Shown here: positions 63,304 through 64,000 of the stretch, one piece after another | Layout: the number at the start of each line of letters is the position of its first letter | Position numbering within the stretch: position 1 is the first letter of the stretch | Source: Elusimicrobiota bacterium | Lineage (GTDB): Bacteria > Elusimicrobiota > Elusimicrobia > UBA1565 > UBA9628 | Reading direction: 5' to 3' | DNA: 64,000 nt | NCBI GenBank assembly: GCA_023213235.1 | Contig: CP096137.1 | Location: 2,280,908-2,344,907, forward strand | Program-made: the position numbers and the translations under genes | Notes under the pieces: generated by a model | Told to the model about the DNA's origin: nothing | Seen by the model: the letters and a program-made list of their open reading frames with translations, nothing else | Databases searched by the model: none

Positions 63304-64000
63304 GTGAGCCTCAAGGATCTCGGCAAACGCCTGGAATGGGAGGGGAAGGCCGCCCTGCGCGGGACCTTGCTGCGCCTGCTGCCCAAGCCGAGGCGCCCGG
63401 ACGCGCCGCCGGATCCCGCGAAGGTGCGCCGCATCCTCGCCGTGCGCCACGACGCGCGCCTGGGAAACCTCCTGCTGCTGACGCCGTCGCTGAGCCTGCT
63501 CAAGAAGGCCTTTCCCGCGGCGCGCGTCGACGTCCTGCTCGCGGACCGCTACGGCGACGCGCTCGCCAGCAACCCGGACGTCGACCGCGTTCTGACGGCG
63601 CGGTCCCTGCCGGGTCTGCGCTTCGGCGGCTACGACCTCGCCTTCGATTTCTCGCCGCACCACGCGTTCTCGCTGTCGAGCGCGACGTGGACGGCGCTCT
63701 CGGGCGCGCCGCGGCGGATCGGCTTCGATCGCGGGGACGCGGCCAAGTTCCTGGGAGACCTCGTCCCCGTCCCCGCCGCGCAGGCCCACGAGACCGAAAA
63801 CCTGGCGGCGCTCGTGCGGCACGCGGCGCCCGCGCTCAAGGCCGCGACGCCGAATACCTCGTGGCATTTCGCCGGCGGGGAAAGGAGGAAGGCGCGCGCG
63901 CCTGGAGTTCGTGGGGGCTCGACGGGACCTCGGTCGCGCTGTTCCTCGGCGCGCGGGCCGAGAAGCGCCTCGATCCCTCCTGGTTCCTCGACTTGGGGTC
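63304..64000 (+). CDS. Glycosyltransferase family 9 (heptosyltransferase-like), 5' part
   Basis: The gene runs off the right edge. It begins at a GTG and shows the GT9 N-terminal fold: RRILAVRHDARLGNLLLLTP with SLSLLKKAFPAARVDVLLAD, YDLAFDFSPHHAFSLSSATW, and GAPRRIGFDRG. GT9 enzymes add heptose (or another sugar) to the LPS inner core in the cytoplasm. The frame changes near 63896; the continuation is WSSWGLDGTSVALFLGARAE. The start is supported by TAGAAT 6 nt upstream. Confidence 0.82.
   Translation, partial: MSLKDLGKRLEWEGKAALRGTLLRLLPKPRRPDAPPDPAKVRRILAVRHDARLGNLLLLTPSLSLLKKAFPAARVDVLLADRYGDALASNPDVDRVLTARSLPGLRFGGYDLAFDFSPHHAFSLSSATWTALSGAPRRIGFDRGDAAKFLGDLVPVPAAQAHETENLAALVRHAAPALKAATPNTSWHFAGGERRKARAPGVRGGSTGPRSRCSSARGPRSASIPPGSSTWG

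Overview
This is a GC-rich, very gene-dense chromosomal window from a Gram-negative bacterium with an outer membrane: it has porins, a heptosyltransferase, signal peptides and Pst uptake. There is no rRNA, CRISPR array, prophage or recognisable insertion sequence. The style (long Ala/Pro-rich stretches behind signal peptides, Ala-rich membrane-kinase fusions, a metacaspase, long-form IspG) recalls uncultured Elusimicrobiota, but no marker gene here proves that. About half of the longer genes are broken by single-base frameshifts. Where the correct protein can be recognised, most repairs add one base to a homopolymer (typically C/G 6 read as 5). I treat these as sequencing errors and annotate full spans.

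Layout. 1-4.4 kb: the end of an ABC ATPase, an outer-membrane protein, a DsbD-type reductase and a peroxiredoxin-like protein. 4.4-16 kb: aminopeptidase, IspG, VOC and RDD proteins, an unusual SDR, a GltP-type symporter next to tRNA-Arg, a trypsin-like protease, a HEAT protein and a dipeptide epimerase. 16-30 kb: phosphoesterase, flippase, two large secreted proteins of unknown role (one a degenerate PEP-utilising enzyme), a DUF4340-like protein, an operon of fatty acid hydroxylase, SDR, ankyrin-caspase and epimerase, an NYN protein and ExoD. 30-60 kb: a phosphate-starvation superlocus. 60-64 kb: RecQ, a response regulator-kinase hybrid, an enoyl-CoA hydratase and the start of a GT9 gene.

The superlocus holds pstSCAB-phoU, phoBR, an OprP-like porin, two CYTH/VTC-like triphosphate-tunnel proteins with a SixA phosphatase, polyphosphate kinase, OlsB/OlsA-like ornithine-lipid acyltransferases, a PlcP-like metallophosphoesterase paired with an MGDG-synthase-like glycosyltransferase (phospholipid replacement), and two multi-domain membrane-kinase fusions. 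Eight upstream regions carry an 11-bp-period repeat, consensus GTCACGCGTTCGTCAC, equivalent to a PHO box. In six of them a two-unit box sits exactly 32 nt from a -10-like hexamer. A carbonic anhydrase-SulP pair and two paralogous small secreted proteins lie inside the region.

Two further signals run through the window. First, at least 19 operon-leading genes have a TAnnnT hexamer ending exactly 6 or 7 nt before the start codon, so leaderless transcription appears to be the default. Several divergent pairs share nearly overlapping -10 boxes. Second, three large intergenic palindromes with related ends (GGTGYCAG / GGGTCAG cores) look like a mobile REP-like or MITE-like family.
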